This document shows, piece by piece, positions 36,437-45,710 of a DNA stretch of 64,000 bases. The notes below the pieces were generated by a model that saw only the letters and a list, made by a program, of their open reading frames with translations, was not told the DNA's origin and searched no databases. The stretch comes from Myxococcales bacterium. Its GTDB lineage: Bacteria; Myxococcota_A; Polyangia; Polyangiales; Polyangiaceae. Location of the stretch: positions 25,373-89,372 of the forward strand of contig JANYHK010000073.1 of assembly GCA_025359105.1 (NCBI GenBank), in the 5' to 3' direction. Made by a program: the position numbers and the translations under genes. Position 1 is the stretch's first letter. The number at the start of each line of letters is the position of its first letter.

Positions 36437-36453
36437 TATGCAGAATTAACATA
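36437..36453. promoter_or_regulatory. AT-rich dyad in divergent acpS/flippase region
   Basis: TATG and CATA flank nine bases including GAATTAA, the most AT-rich stretch in the 66-bp space between the divergent acpS and flippase genes. It may hold the promoter elements of one or both transcripts. No full consensus box was identified. Confidence 0.3.
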
Positions 36454-36495
36454 CGCTGCGCCCTTCCCATCCGGGTAACCTTTCACGACTTTCCG

Positions 36496-37989
36496 ATGGC
36501 GAAGCCCGAGGTCGACCTCGCCCCCGATACGGACGCGCCCAGCGCAGCCCTCCTCGCGATCCGCAACGCTCTGAAGCTGGGGAGCTCGCTGCTCTTCACG
36601 TGGGGCATCGCCCTGGGGATGCGCCTGCTCCTGCCGCGGTACCTCGGGCCGATCCGCTTCGGAACCCTGAACTTCGCCGACGGCTTCACGACCGCGTTCT
36701 TCACGCTCCTCGGGCTGGGCGCCGACGCCTACATCCGCAAGGAGGTCGCTGTTCGCCCCAGCCACGCGAGCGATTTTTTCGGCGGCACGTTCGTCATTCG
36801 CGGCGCCATGACCGCCGGCATCTTCGGCGCGATGGGGCTCGTCATGGGCCTTGCGGGCCGCTCGCCGGAGGTGCAGCAGGTCGTCTTCCTGTACGGCGCC
36901 GCGCAGTTCTTCGTGACCGCGAACGCGACCCTGTCGGCGATGCTCCACGCGAAGGGGAGCGTGGGGGCGATGAGCGTCCTCGCCGTCGCCACCAAGATCG
37001 TGTGGGCGATCGGCGTCCTCGCGGGGATGGCGACGAACGCCGGCCTCTGGGCCTACGCGGCGGCGTACCTCGCGTCGGAGGCCATCGAGTCGGTCGTCCT
37101 CTTCCGACTCTCCCAGAAGCACCTCGCGCTGCGCTTCCGCATCGACGGTCCGGCGACCAAGGCGATGCTGATCGCGTGCTTTCCGTACTACCTCAACACG
37201 TTCGCCACGACGGCCTACGGCAAGCTCGACGTGTCGCTCCTCGAGTTCATGGGTAGCACCCAGGAGGTCGGGTGGTACGGCTCGTCGGTCGCCGTTGCCG
37301 GCCTCACGCTGCTGATCACCCCGCTCATCGGCTGGGTGCTCATGCCGATGTTCGCGCGCGCCGTCGCGCGCTCGAAGGACGAGTTCCACGAGCAGATCCG
37401 CCGGTCGATGGAGCTCATCCTGACCGTCGCCATACCGGCCTCGCTCATGATCAACCTCGGGGCGGATTTCTGGATCCACCTCATCTTCGGCGACGCCTTC
37501 ATGCCGGCGGTCCCAGCGCTCCGCATCCTGGCGACGATGTTCGTCCTCACCTACGTCGCCATCGTCTACGCGATCGTCCTCATCATGCTCGAACGCGCCT
37601 GGACGCTCACCAAGATCTCCCTCCTCGGCCTGGTCGTGAACGTGATCCTGAACGTGGCCTTCATCAAGCCCGCCCTCCTCCTTTGGGGCGACGGCGGCGG
37701 CGGCGCCGGCTGCGCGTTCGCGATGCTGGGCACGGAGATCTTCGTCACCGGATGCATGATGGGCATCGTCGGTCGCGTCGCGTTCGACCGGCGCAGCGTG
37801 GGGGCGATCGCCAAGAGCCTGGCGGCGTACGGCGTCGTGTACCTCGCGCACCGCGCTCTCGCCCCGCTCGGTCCGGTGCGGCTCGTCGTGGACGGCCTGC
37901 TCTACCTCGCGATCGTGCTCGCGACCGGCGCGCTGCGCCTGCGCGAGATGATCGCCATTGCGCGTGACTCCCTCAGGAACCGGGGATAG
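36496..37989 (+). CDS. wzx: Wzx-type polysaccharide flippase
   Basis: 497 residues with about 12-14 hydrophobic helices, matching the MATE/MOP polysaccharide transporter family (GSSLLFTWGIALGMRLLLPRYLGPIRFGTLNFADG; GADAYIRKEVA; LSAMLHAKG). It would move the undecaprenyl-linked repeat unit across the inner membrane. ATG 36496 is chosen as the first residue before the cytoplasmic lead; the frame stays open further left over acpS but is not coding-like there. Transcribed alone between two minus-strand operons. Confidence 0.93.
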   Translation: MAKPEVDLAPDTDAPSAALLAIRNALKLGSSLLFTWGIALGMRLLLPRYLGPIRFGTLNFADGFTTAFFTLLGLGADAYIRKEVAVRPSHASDFFGGTFVIRGAMTAGIFGAMGLVMGLAGRSPEVQQVVFLYGAAQFFVTANATLSAMLHAKGSVGAMSVLAVATKIVWAIGVLAGMATNAGLWAYAAAYLASEAIESVVLFRLSQKHLALRFRIDGPATKAMLIACFPYYLNTFATTAYGKLDVSLLEFMGSTQEVGWYGSSVAVAGLTLLITPLIGWVLMPMFARAVARSKDEFHEQIRRSMELILTVAIPASLMINLGADFWIHLIFGDAFMPAVPALRILATMFVLTYVAIVYAIVLIMLERAWTLTKISLLGLVVNVILNVAFIKPALLLWGDGGGGAGCAFAMLGTEIFVTGCMMGIVGRVAFDRRSVGAIAKSLAAYGVVYLAHRALAPLGPVRLVVDGLLYLAIVLATGALRLREMIAIARDSLRNRG

Positions 37990-38005
37990 CCCGCGCCGGC
38001 GGCGA

Positions 38006-38881
38006 TCAGCTCGGCTTCTGCGACAGCTCGTCGATGAGCACCTTCGTCTGCCGGATGTTTCCGCGGCCCGACGCGCCGAAGACGATCGACTCGATCTGTG
38101 GCTGCTTGCACACGTACGCGATCGCCTCGCGCGGCGCGATCGCCCCCGACGCGAGCACCGACATGGCGACCGGCCGGAAGCGGCGGGTCCGGATCGTCTT
38201 CTCGTAGAGCTCGATGCCGCCGCACATCCGGAAGCCGATCTTGTTGATGTTGGCGCAGACGATCGGGTTGTCGATGCCGAGCTCGTCGAGGACGTCGAGC
38301 AGACGCGGCACGTTCATCGTGATGTAGCCGGCCTCGGCGCCGTACTTCTTCTTCACGTGGTCGTGGAAGAGCCGGAACGCGTCCTTCATACCGAGCCCGA
38401 GGAGCAGATCGGTGACGACGTTCTGGATGAAGATCACCGGGGTGTTGAGCCCCGCGAACATCTTCATCTCGGCGTCCACGAGGAGCTGCATGATGGCCTC
38501 GACGTCCTTGTTCGCGACGGCGACGCCGCCCTTGAACATCGAGCGCAGCGCGCCCTCGTCGGGCAGGAACTTACGCAGCGCGTCGATCATCCCGAGCTCG
38601 GTCACCGCGTTCGCGTATTTGTGCGCGTAGGGCATGCACGGGTAAAACACGTAGTCGGGGTACTTGGCGCGGTTGGCGCGGAAGTGGTCGCAGATCTCGG
38701 CGACGCGGTCGTGCGTCGTGCACATGAAGGTGCGGATGCCCTCCTGGTAGGCGGCGTCGAGCACATCGAGGACGGCCGGCAGGTGCTGGAAGCGCATCGC
38801 CTGCGCGCGCGCCTTCTCCTCGGACATGTGGTTCACGCCGAAGAACTGGTTGTCGCCGAAGAGAACGCGATCCATTTTCAT
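38006..38881 (-). CDS. TIM-barrel protein, aldo/keto-reductase-like (unassigned)
   Basis: 291 residues from ATG 38881, overlapping the Gfo/Idh/MocA stop by 4 bp. MDRVLFGDNQFFGVNH at the start, IRTFMCTTHDRVAEIC, NPIVCANINKIGFRMCGG and the end (QIESIVFGASGRGNIRQT) have the order of strands of an aldo/keto reductase or aldolase-type barrel, including a C-terminal block like the AKR nucleotide loop. The AKR catalytic Asp-Tyr-Lys-His set cannot be assigned. It is tied by overlaps to a sugar oxidoreductase and a WecG-type transferase, so a step in nucleotide-sugar synthesis is likely. Function unrecognised. Confidence 0.75.
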   Translation of the reverse strand: MKMDRVLFGDNQFFGVNHMSEEKARAQAMRFQHLPAVLDVLDAAYQEGIRTFMCTTHDRVAEICDHFRANRAKYPDYVFYPCMPYAHKYANAVTELGMIDALRKFLPDEGALRSMFKGGVAVANKDVEAIMQLLVDAEMKMFAGLNTPVIFIQNVVTDLLLGLGMKDAFRLFHDHVKKKYGAEAGYITMNVPRLLDVLDELGIDNPIVCANINKIGFRMCGGIELYEKTIRTRRFRPVAMSVLASGAIAPREAIAYVCKQPQIESIVFGASGRGNIRQTKVLIDELSQKPS

Positions 38882-39984
38882 ATCCTTGCCTCGACCAGCT
38901 CGAAGATTCGCCGCAAGAGCGCGTGCCGACGCGAGCGGGGCGCGGACGGTGGTGGGGCAGCGGGCCGGGCGCCGCCCGCGGCGGACACGATCATGTCGAC
39001 GACGCGGTCGGCCTCCAGCGCGGAGCGGAAGGTGTTCTCGCCGCGGGTGCGCTTCTCCTCGATGCTCTTCGCGAAGTAGTCGATCTGCGCCGAGTACTCC
39101 TCCCCGCGGAGGTAGTACGCGACCTCGTCGGTGAGATCGGTCGTGTAGCGGATCGTCCACCCCTTGCCGACCTCGGGCAGGCTCGGGTGCGCCTCGCGCA
39201 GGTAAATCTGGCACTCCTGCCGATCGGCGGTGATACGGCCGTTGGTCCCCCAGACCGAGATCTTCGTCGACATCTTGCGGAAGCTCTCGTCGCTCCAGTT
39301 GACGCAGAGCTGCCCGCTGAGGCCGCTCGCGTAGTTGAGCGTGCAGTAGACCTCGTCGTCGACGCCCTGCGAGAACACGCCGCGGCGGACGACGCCGTCC
39401 ACCGACGTGGGCACGCCGGCGATGAAGTTCACGAGATCGATGGCGTGGCACGCGTAGTCGTAGAGCGCGCCGCCGCCCTCGCTCTTCGCGGTGCGCCAGG
39501 TGCCTCCCTTGTCGCGGAGGACGACCGGTCCGTACGCCTCGGCGCGCACATGGTGCACGCGGCCGAGAGCCCCCGACTTGACGACGCGCGCGGCCTCCTT
39601 GAAGGCGCCGACGAAGCGGTAGTGGTAGCCCACCTGCGTGACGAGGTGCTGACGCTCCGCCAGCTCGACGAGGCGCTCACCGTCAGCGACGTCGAGGACG
39701 AACGGCTTCTCGCAGAAGACGTGCATCCCGCGCCGTAGCGCCTTCTCGACCATGGCCGCGTGGAGCTTGGAAGGCGTCGCGACGACGAGGGCCTCGGGCT
39801 TCGCCTCGTCGAGCATCTTGTCGAAGTCGGCGTAGCATTTGAGCCCGGTGTACTTGGTGAGCACGTCGGTGAGGTAGGTGACCGAGTCGCAGCCCCCGAC
39901 CATGTCCACCTTCGGGTGCGCGCGGAGGATGGCGAGGTGCGACAGGCCCATCTTGCCGAGGCCCACCATGGCAGTTCGAATCAT
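38878..39984 (-). CDS. Gfo/Idh/MocA family sugar oxidoreductase
   Basis: 368 residues. The N-terminal Rossmann fold starts MIRTAMVGLGKMGLSHL; the family active-site CEKPFVLDVADGE is near residue 95, and GGALYDYACHAIDLVNFI supplies the catalytic His/Asp region. Such NAD(P)-dependent enzymes oxidise or isomerise nucleotide sugars (e.g. in UDP-ManNAcA or 3-amino-sugar routes). Overlaps its neighbours on both sides by 4 bp. The last 25 residues are Ala/Pro/Arg-rich and not part of the fold. Confidence 0.92.
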   Translation of the reverse strand: MIRTAMVGLGKMGLSHLAILRAHPKVDMVGGCDSVTYLTDVLTKYTGLKCYADFDKMLDEAKPEALVVATPSKLHAAMVEKALRRGMHVFCEKPFVLDVADGERLVELAERQHLVTQVGYHYRFVGAFKEAARVVKSGALGRVHHVRAEAYGPVVLRDKGGTWRTAKSEGGGALYDYACHAIDLVNFIAGVPTSVDGVVRRGVFSQGVDDEVYCTLNYASGLSGQLCVNWSDESFRKMSTKISVWGTNGRITADRQECQIYLREAHPSLPEVGKGWTIRYTTDLTDEVAYYLRGEEYSAQIDYFAKSIEEKRTRGENTFRSALEADRVVDMIVSAAGGARPAAPPPSAPRSRRHALLRRIFELVEARI

Positions 39985-40799
39985 CGGGTTGTCCTTTGTT
40001 CGCCGTCGACGCCGCGCATCGGCGATTTGTAGAGACCGAGCCCGTCCATCGAGACGAGCACGAAGAACTCCATGTCGCGAAGGTACCGTCGCCAGTAGCG
40101 GCGCGGCTCCGTCGTGAGCCGATACACCCACTCGAGGCCGCGGCGCGTCATCCAGCGCGGCGCGCGCTTCACGACGCCGGCCTCGTAGTCGATCGTGGCG
40201 CCCACACCCATGAAGACTTTTACGTGCGGCATCCGCGCGCGATGCTCGGTGATCCAGATCTCTTGCTTGGGCGCCCCGAGCCCCACGATGAGGACGTTGG
40301 CACCCGAAGCGTTGACGATGTCGATGACGCGCGCGATCTCCTCCGGATCGCCGACGAACTTCATCGACGGCGAGTGCGCGCCGACGACGATCTCGCGACC
40401 GCACCGCTCGTTGATGCGCTCGAGGGCCTTCTGCGCGATGCCGGGCGCGGCGCCGAGCAAGTACACCTTCACGTCGGGGTTGTCGCGGTGGTGCCAGCAG
40501 AAGCTCGGCACGATGTCCGAGCCGCTCACCTTCTCCTTGATGCGCCGGCCGATCCACCCGAGCGCCCAGTACACGTACTTGCTGTCCGACGTGATGAAGT
40601 CGGCCTTGCGGTACGCCTCGTAGAACGCCTTGTTCCGCTGCAAGTGGTAGAGGTGGTCGGGGTTGAGCGTGAAGACGATGCCCTCGTCCAGCTTGGACAG
40701 GATCTCCTGCATGCTCAGGTTGTCCACCCAGACGTTGAGCATCCTCGAGCGCGCCCATGGACGAGTGGGCGGGTCGGGCACGGCGTTGTTCGCGCGCAT
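39981..40799 (-). CDS. WecG/TagA/CpsF family glycosyltransferase
   Basis: 272 residues from ATG 40799 (40808 also possible). Conserved blocks: FTLNPDHLYHLQRN, ADFITSDSKYVYWALGW, VYLLGAAPGIAQKA and LIVGLGAPKQEIWI. Family members (GT26) transfer ManNAc, ManNAcA or glucose to a lipid-linked acceptor. Sits in a minus-strand run behind the chain-length genes and ahead of two sugar-modifying enzymes. Confidence 0.93.
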   Translation of the reverse strand: MRANNAVPDPPTRPWARSRMLNVWVDNLSMQEILSKLDEGIVFTLNPDHLYHLQRNKAFYEAYRKADFITSDSKYVYWALGWIGRRIKEKVSGSDIVPSFCWHHRDNPDVKVYLLGAAPGIAQKALERINERCGREIVVGAHSPSMKFVGDPEEIARVIDIVNASGANVLIVGLGAPKQEIWITEHRARMPHVKVFMGVGATIDYEAGVVKRAPRWMTRRGLEWVYRLTTEPRRYWRRYLRDMEFFVLVSMDGLGLYKSPMRGVDGEQRTTR

Positions 40800-40862
40800 C
40801 GTCACCACTTCTACGTCTTTCGGGGGCGACCAATCAAGTGGAGCCGGCGCCGCGAGCGTCCG

Positions 40863-41459
40863 TCAGCCGTCCGCGCCGTCGCCGTTGCCGTTGCCGCGAC
40901 GCCGCTCGGCTGCGCCGTCGAACGGCGGCGGCTCCGCGGCGGAGTCCTCCGCCGAGACGAGGATCGTGCCGATGAAGTGGTCCCGGCCGATCACTTCGAG
41001 CGTCTTTTGCGCACTCTTGGCGTCGGTCTTGCCGAGCTGCACGCACAGCACGGCCGAGTCGGCCGCGCGCGCCAGCGGCGCCGCGGTCGGGTTCTCGGAC
41101 GTCGAGCGCACGGCGATGAAGACGCGCTCTGCGCCGTGGAGGTTCGCCGCCATCTCGCGGAGCTGGTGCTCGAGGAGGCGCAGGCTGAGGTCGCGCATGT
41201 CGAACACGGCGCTCGGCTGGCCGGTGTACCACCACGCGATCTTGGCCAGCTGATTCGCGGCGACCAGCGTGCCCACCCCCTTGCTGGCGCCCACGAGGAC
41301 GAGCGAGCGCCACTGCCGTTGCTGCAGCGAGAGCCACAGACGCTGCATGTGCACGTCGTCGGCGAGCGGCCCCGCGGTCGGGCGCACGACCAGGGCCCCG
41401 GCGCGACCGGAGGACGGCGGCGGTGACTGCGACGTGCTGGACGGATCATCCGAGGGCAT
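40863..41459 (-). CDS. CpsD/BY-kinase-like protein with degenerate P-loop
   Basis: 198 residues. Position directly after the Wzc-like gene (12 bp gap) and the layout HMQRLWLSLQQRQWRSLVLVGASKGVGTLVAANQLA match a CpsD/Wzc C-terminal tyrosine-kinase domain. However, the Walker A region is GASKGVGT without the lysine-serine/threonine pair, and the usual Walker A' hDxDxR reads VFDMRDLSL. There is no Tyr cluster at the C-terminus, which is Asp/Gly/Asn-rich. It is probably a non-catalytic descendant that regulates chain length. Family call rests on context plus partial motifs. Confidence 0.72.
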   Translation of the reverse strand: MPSDDPSSTSQSPPPSSGRAGALVVRPTAGPLADDVHMQRLWLSLQQRQWRSLVLVGASKGVGTLVAANQLAKIAWWYTGQPSAVFDMRDLSLRLLEHQLREMAANLHGAERVFIAVRSTSENPTAAPLARAADSAVLCVQLGKTDAKSAQKTLEVIGRDHFIGTILVSAEDSAAEPPPFDGAAERRRGNGNGDGADG

Positions 41460-41471
41460 GAGGTTTCGCCA

Positions 41472-43031
41472 TCAGGGCGGCGCCGTGAGCTCGCCGAGGA
41501 TGGGGAGCTTCAAGCTGCGCTCGACCTGCCACGACTCCATGTAGCGACCACGCATCAAGTCGAGCCCGCCAGGGAGGAGGAACGCCAGGAGCAGCGAGAG
41601 GACGCAGGTGGCGAAGAGGACGACGGCCACGTTCGGCTTCAGCGGCCCGCGCGCCAGCTCCGGCGGGCGGACGACGGTGTACTGGTACTTGAACGCCGCC
41701 CGCGCCACGGCGAGCTCGATGTTCGCCGCCTCCATGCGCGAGAGCAGCTCGTTGTACTTCGTGGACGCGGTCTGGAGCTTCTGCCGCGCGTGCGCCATCT
41801 GCGGATCGTCGCGGAGGTCCGCGGGGACAAGTCCCGGGTACGGCGGGAGCTGCGCCACCGGCGGCGGATTCGCCCCCGGCACGAACCGCGGCGCAGGCGC
41901 GCGCGGCAGCGACGACGGCACGCCGCTCGGGGTCACGGCGCCGGCGGCGATCTGCGCGACGAGCTCGCGCTCTCGCGCCTCCAGGGCCTTCTGCTCGGCC
42001 GGCGTCTCGGCCAGCTGCCCGATCTTCTCGTTCAGGCCCACGACCGTCGGGTGCATCGGACCGAGCGTGGCCCGCGCGTCGACGAGCTGGCGCTGCGCCT
42101 CGGCGATCTGGCGCTCGTGATCCTCCTTCATGAGGCGGCTCTTCCGACGCACTTCCTGAAGCTCCTGCGCCAGGGTGTCGTCCACCACGGGCGTTGCGGG
42201 GCGCGGCGTGACGGCGCCGCCGCCCGGTCCCGCCGCCGGTGCTGGCGCGGGTACCGGGACCGCGGCGCCGTGATCGGTCGCAGGCACGCCACGCACGCCG
42301 CGGAGCGCGCGGTTGCGGTCGACGTCCAGCTGCGTCAGCTCGGCGAGCGCCTGGTCCACCTCGGCGGCCTGGGGCTTGGCGCGCTCCTCCAGGATGCGGA
42401 GAGCCTCGACGATGACCTTCACGTTGGTGTCGTGCCGCGCCTCGACGAAGTTCTTCTGGAGGTAGGAGACGATCTCGAACGACATCTCGCGGTCGGGCCA
42501 CTCGACGGAGATGGTGATCGACGAGTCGTCGGCGAACACCGTGAGCTTCTTGAGGACCAGATCGACCATGTCGCGCTCGCGCTCGACGTCGTTCTTGGTC
42601 CCGAAGACGCCGGTGATCTTGTCCTTCAGCCGCAGGATCGGCTGCCGCGTGAGCTCCCAGCGCTTGACGAGATCGAGCTGCCTCACCAGGCTGATCAGGT
42701 TGTCGCGCTGCAGGATGGCGTCGGCGGCGTTCCGCGTCGGCGCGTCGGCGTCGTGGGGCACCTGGCGGGTCGGGTTGTCGAGCGCCGGGAGCACGAGGTT
42801 TCGCAGCGCCAGGATCCGCACTTCGCACCCGTAGGTGCGCGGCCAGTAGATCGCGACGAGGATGCCGAGCGCGAGCGTGAGGAGGAGGGTGGCGGCGGCC
42901 AGGCGCGGATGGCGGCGCGGCGAGCGAGCCAGGAACCCTGCGAGCTCCTTGAACTGCTCCAGGTCGAACTCTTCGTCGCCGCCCCCGTCGTGGCCGTCGG
43001 ACGGGACTTCGCCGCCTGCGTTCGTGCCCAT
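41472..43031 (-). CDS. Wzc-like polysaccharide co-polymerase (chain-length determinant)
   Basis: 519 residues. TM1 is near residue 45-65 (LAAATLLLTLALGILVAIYW); TM2 is near 470-490 (VAVVLFATCVLSLLLAFLLPGG) after a Pro-rich lead (RGPLKPN). The long periplasmic part between them is predicted coiled coil, interrupted by Pro/Ala-rich low complexity. The C-terminal kinase domain of Wzc is absent; the separate 198-aa gene downstream takes its place. It would set polymer length and bridge to the outer-membrane exporter. Divergent from the outer-membrane barrel gene across 75 bp. Translation upstream of ATG 43031 in the same frame is not coding-like. Confidence 0.88.
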   Translation of the reverse strand: MGTNAGGEVPSDGHDGGGDEEFDLEQFKELAGFLARSPRRHPRLAAATLLLTLALGILVAIYWPRTYGCEVRILALRNLVLPALDNPTRQVPHDADAPTRNAADAILQRDNLISLVRQLDLVKRWELTRQPILRLKDKITGVFGTKNDVERERDMVDLVLKKLTVFADDSSITISVEWPDREMSFEIVSYLQKNFVEARHDTNVKVIVEALRILEERAKPQAAEVDQALAELTQLDVDRNRALRGVRGVPATDHGAAVPVPAPAPAAGPGGGAVTPRPATPVVDDTLAQELQEVRRKSRLMKEDHERQIAEAQRQLVDARATLGPMHPTVVGLNEKIGQLAETPAEQKALEARERELVAQIAAGAVTPSGVPSSLPRAPAPRFVPGANPPPVAQLPPYPGLVPADLRDDPQMAHARQKLQTASTKYNELLSRMEAANIELAVARAAFKYQYTVVRPPELARGPLKPNVAVVLFATCVLSLLLAFLLPGGLDLMRGRYMESWQVERSLKLPILGELTAPP

Positions 43032-43106
43032 GTTCGAAGGAAAACGATACCATACGGCCAGCGCCCTCGCGACGAAGAACGCGGTCCGTGTTACGCACAA
43101 GGGCCG

Positions 43107-44357
43107 ATGTTGCACGCGGCCGTCGTCGTCTACGCCGACTATGTGGGCACGGTCGACGTGTCGAACCGCACCGAGGTCCGCGCGCGGCACACCGAAGGGG
43201 CGACGCCGGATCCGTCGTTCGACCTGGTCGATACACCGACCGCCCGCGTCGGCCTCCGCGACCACCAGTACGACTACACCCTCGGCTACACCGCGGTCAC
43301 CGTCGCGCCGGACATCCAGACCCAGGTGGCCCCGCAGCTCTTCCAGTACGGCGACGTCGGGGCGGCGTGGCACGATCGCCGCGTGCGCGTCGGCGTGACG
43401 GAGACCGTCACGTATGGCGTGCAGAACCCGGGGCTGCTCCTCACCCTGCCCGCCGCCCCCGCTGCCAACGCGCCGGCGCCGACGGGCCCGACGCCGCCGC
43501 CGCCGACGACCGCCCCCCCGGGAGCGCAGGCGCTGGCCGCCCCCACCACCCTCTACTCCGGCAGCTCGACGACGGCGCTCGTCGCGCGGCTCACCGTCAC
43601 GCGCCGCTGGACCGCGACCTCGTCGCTCGCGTACGCGATGGGCGGCGGCCTCGACACCAGCTCGCGCGCCGCGCTGCCTTTCGTCAGGGGCCCGCGCGCC
43701 GATGCGCTCGCCAGCTACTCGATGACCCGCCTCGACGTCCTCGACTCGCGCGTGGCCGCGCAGCGCGGGACGGCGACCGCCGGCGCGTGCAATCCCGTGA
43801 TCGCCGGCGTCACGGCGGCCGACACCTGTTCGCCCATCGCCGAGTCCGCACAGCTGAGCGAGTCGTGGCGCCGCCAGGTGACGCGAAGCACCCAGGCATG
43901 GATCGGCGGCGGCGCGAGCGCCTTGCGGATCCGCCTGCGCCCGGGGGACGCGTACGTCGGTCGCGTGTACCCGGTGGGCCTCGCCGGCTTCCTGCACGAG
44001 CACGAGGTCAACGGCATCCGTACCGTGGTCCGCTTCGACGCGCAGCTGGCGCCCCTCTTCGACACGCGCACCGGCATCCTCGACGAGCGCGCCACGGGAA
44101 CGCTCTCGCTCACGCTCCCGTACCGGCGCTTCACCTTCCTCGCCGCGCTCGCGGGCACCCACTCGATCGCGTCGCCCTTCGTTCGGCCGATTCGGGTCGT
44201 GCAAGGAACGGTCGAGGCCGACTACCACGTCAGCCGCCTCCTCACCGTCGGTGCAGGCGGACGCTACGCGTGGCAAGACTCGCTCGGCGGGACGGCGTTC
44301 GTCAGCGGAATGGCCTTCGCGCAGGCGACATTCCACGCGCCCCAGATCAAGTTCTAG
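43107..44357 (+). CDS. Outer-membrane beta-barrel protein of the EPS locus
   Basis: About 416 residues from ATG 43107; a convincing signal peptide is not obvious there, so the true start is uncertain. The body is alternating amphipathic strands ending in a terminal Phe (HAPQIKF), the outer-membrane insertion signature. A Pro/Ala/Thr loop lies near residue 125-155 and a Cys pair (ACNPVI, DTCSPI) near 230-245. It stands between the chain-length protein (divergent) and the Wzy-like gene (14 bp downstream). In Myxococcus xanthus, Wzp beta-barrels pair with short Wza-like proteins to export polymer; the gene order and short Wza here fit that scheme. Confidence 0.75.
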   Translation: MLHAAVVVYADYVGTVDVSNRTEVRARHTEGATPDPSFDLVDTPTARVGLRDHQYDYTLGYTAVTVAPDIQTQVAPQLFQYGDVGAAWHDRRVRVGVTETVTYGVQNPGLLLTLPAAPAANAPAPTGPTPPPPTTAPPGAQALAAPTTLYSGSSTTALVARLTVTRRWTATSSLAYAMGGGLDTSSRAALPFVRGPRADALASYSMTRLDVLDSRVAAQRGTATAGACNPVIAGVTAADTCSPIAESAQLSESWRRQVTRSTQAWIGGGASALRIRLRPGDAYVGRVYPVGLAGFLHEHEVNGIRTVVRFDAQLAPLFDTRTGILDERATGTLSLTLPYRRFTFLAALAGTHSIASPFVRPIRVVQGTVEADYHVSRLLTVGAGGRYAWQDSLGGTAFVSGMAFAQATFHAPQIKF

Positions 44358-44371
44358 CGTACGTTTTTCCC

Positions 44372-45706
44372 GTGCGTCGCGTCGTTCACATCCTCGTCTT
44401 CCTGATGCTGGTGAACGAGGGGACGGCGATGAACATCTACCCCCGGTTCATGTTCGCCCCGTTCGAGTGGGTGAACGGCGTCCTCTTCGACCCCCTGCTG
44501 AGGACGATTCGACCCTTCGACGTGTGCATGCTCCTCGTGCTCGGGTACGCGTCGCTGAAGCAGAAGAGCGGGGCGCGGCAGCTTCGGCCCATGCGCCGCT
44601 CCATCCTCGTGGCGCTCGGGACCATCCTCGCGTCCTTCGCCCTGGGCCTCGCCCGCGGCGGCGACGGGCGCGCGGCGAGCTGGCAGGTGTACCTGCTGCT
44701 CTCGTCGATCCTGCTGGCCTTCACGCTGGCCGCGGTGCTCCAGACCGCCGAGCACTACGTCGCGCTCCTCTACACGGTCCTTGCGGCCGGCCTCTACCAC
44801 GCCGTCATGGCCATCGCGTTCTTCGTCTTCTACGTGCGCCCCGGGGGCGTCAACCTCGGAGCGCTCGGCGACTATCTCTCGCTCCACGACGACACGGTGC
44901 TGTGGACGGTCGGGCTCGTCTTCATCATCCTGCGCCTCTTCCAGTTCCCGACGCGGAGGGTGCGCCTCCTGGCGGCCTTCGCCATCCCGATCCTCCTCCT
45001 GGCGATTCAGCTCAATCACCGGCGGCTCGCCTGGATCAGCCTCGGCGGCGCCCTCGTTGCCATGTATTTTCTGACGCCGATGGGCGTCGTCAAGCGCCGG
45101 ATCCGTCGCATCGTCACGATCGCCGGGCCCGTGCTCCTCCTCTATGCCGTCATCGGGTGGGGGCGTCCGGAGGGCTTCTTCCGCCCGCTCCGAGCCTTCG
45201 AGTCGGTGTCGAGCGCGCAGGACAACTCGACCAAGGCGCGCAACGTCGAGAACCTCGGCCTCATCGCCACGGCCAACCAGGGGTGGCTCCTGGGCAACGG
45301 GTGGGGGCACAAGTACATCGAGATCTCGAACAAGTACCAGATCCACGCCTTCGAGCTATGGCCCTACGTTCCGCACAACAGCGTCCTGGGGCTCTTCGCG
45401 TACACGGGGTACCTGGGGTTTCTCGGGTACTGGATGATGCTGCCGACGGCGGCGTTCTTTCACGCGCGGACGGCGCGCTACGCCCCGCGGGCGGAGGACC
45501 GCTTCGTCGGCGTGGTCGGCATGATGCAGATCCTGATCTGCGCCGACCAGTGGTACGGCGACATGGGCTCCTTCTCCGCGATCACCGACTACACGATGGC
45601 AACGTGCCTCGCCGCAGCGCTCCGCGTGCCCGTCGGCGCCGGGCCCAGCGTGTGGGCGGAGAAGAAGCCCGCGCCACCCGCCACCGGCACGCCGGAGGCG
45701 GTGTAG
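44372..45706 (+). CDS. Wzy/O-antigen-ligase-like membrane protein
   Basis: 444 residues from GTG 44372, with roughly 10-12 hydrophobic helices. A large loop in the C-terminal half (RAFESVSSAQDNSTKARNVEN to WPYVPHNSVLGLFAYTG) has the Wzy_C-type H-N-x-x-L motif (PHNSVLGLF). Such proteins polymerise lipid-linked repeat units in the periplasm or attach chains to an acceptor. Follows the barrel gene by 14 bp and precedes a small membrane-protein gene by 4 bp. Confidence 0.85.
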   Translation: MRRVVHILVFLMLVNEGTAMNIYPRFMFAPFEWVNGVLFDPLLRTIRPFDVCMLLVLGYASLKQKSGARQLRPMRRSILVALGTILASFALGLARGGDGRAASWQVYLLLSSILLAFTLAAVLQTAEHYVALLYTVLAAGLYHAVMAIAFFVFYVRPGGVNLGALGDYLSLHDDTVLWTVGLVFIILRLFQFPTRRVRLLAAFAIPILLLAIQLNHRRLAWISLGGALVAMYFLTPMGVVKRRIRRIVTIAGPVLLLYAVIGWGRPEGFFRPLRAFESVSSAQDNSTKARNVENLGLIATANQGWLLGNGWGHKYIEISNKYQIHAFELWPYVPHNSVLGLFAYTGYLGFLGYWMMLPTAAFFHARTARYAPRAEDRFVGVVGMMQILICADQWYGDMGSFSAITDYTMATCLAAALRVPVGAGPSVWAEKKPAPPATGTPEAV

Positions 45707-45710
45707 CGCC

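Noticed and set aside
41790..43106. Upstream extension of the outer-membrane barrel frame, antisense to the chain-length gene
   Set aside because: Open only because of GC bias; His/Arg/Leu-rich composition without strand pattern, overlapping a well-supported gene on the other strand.
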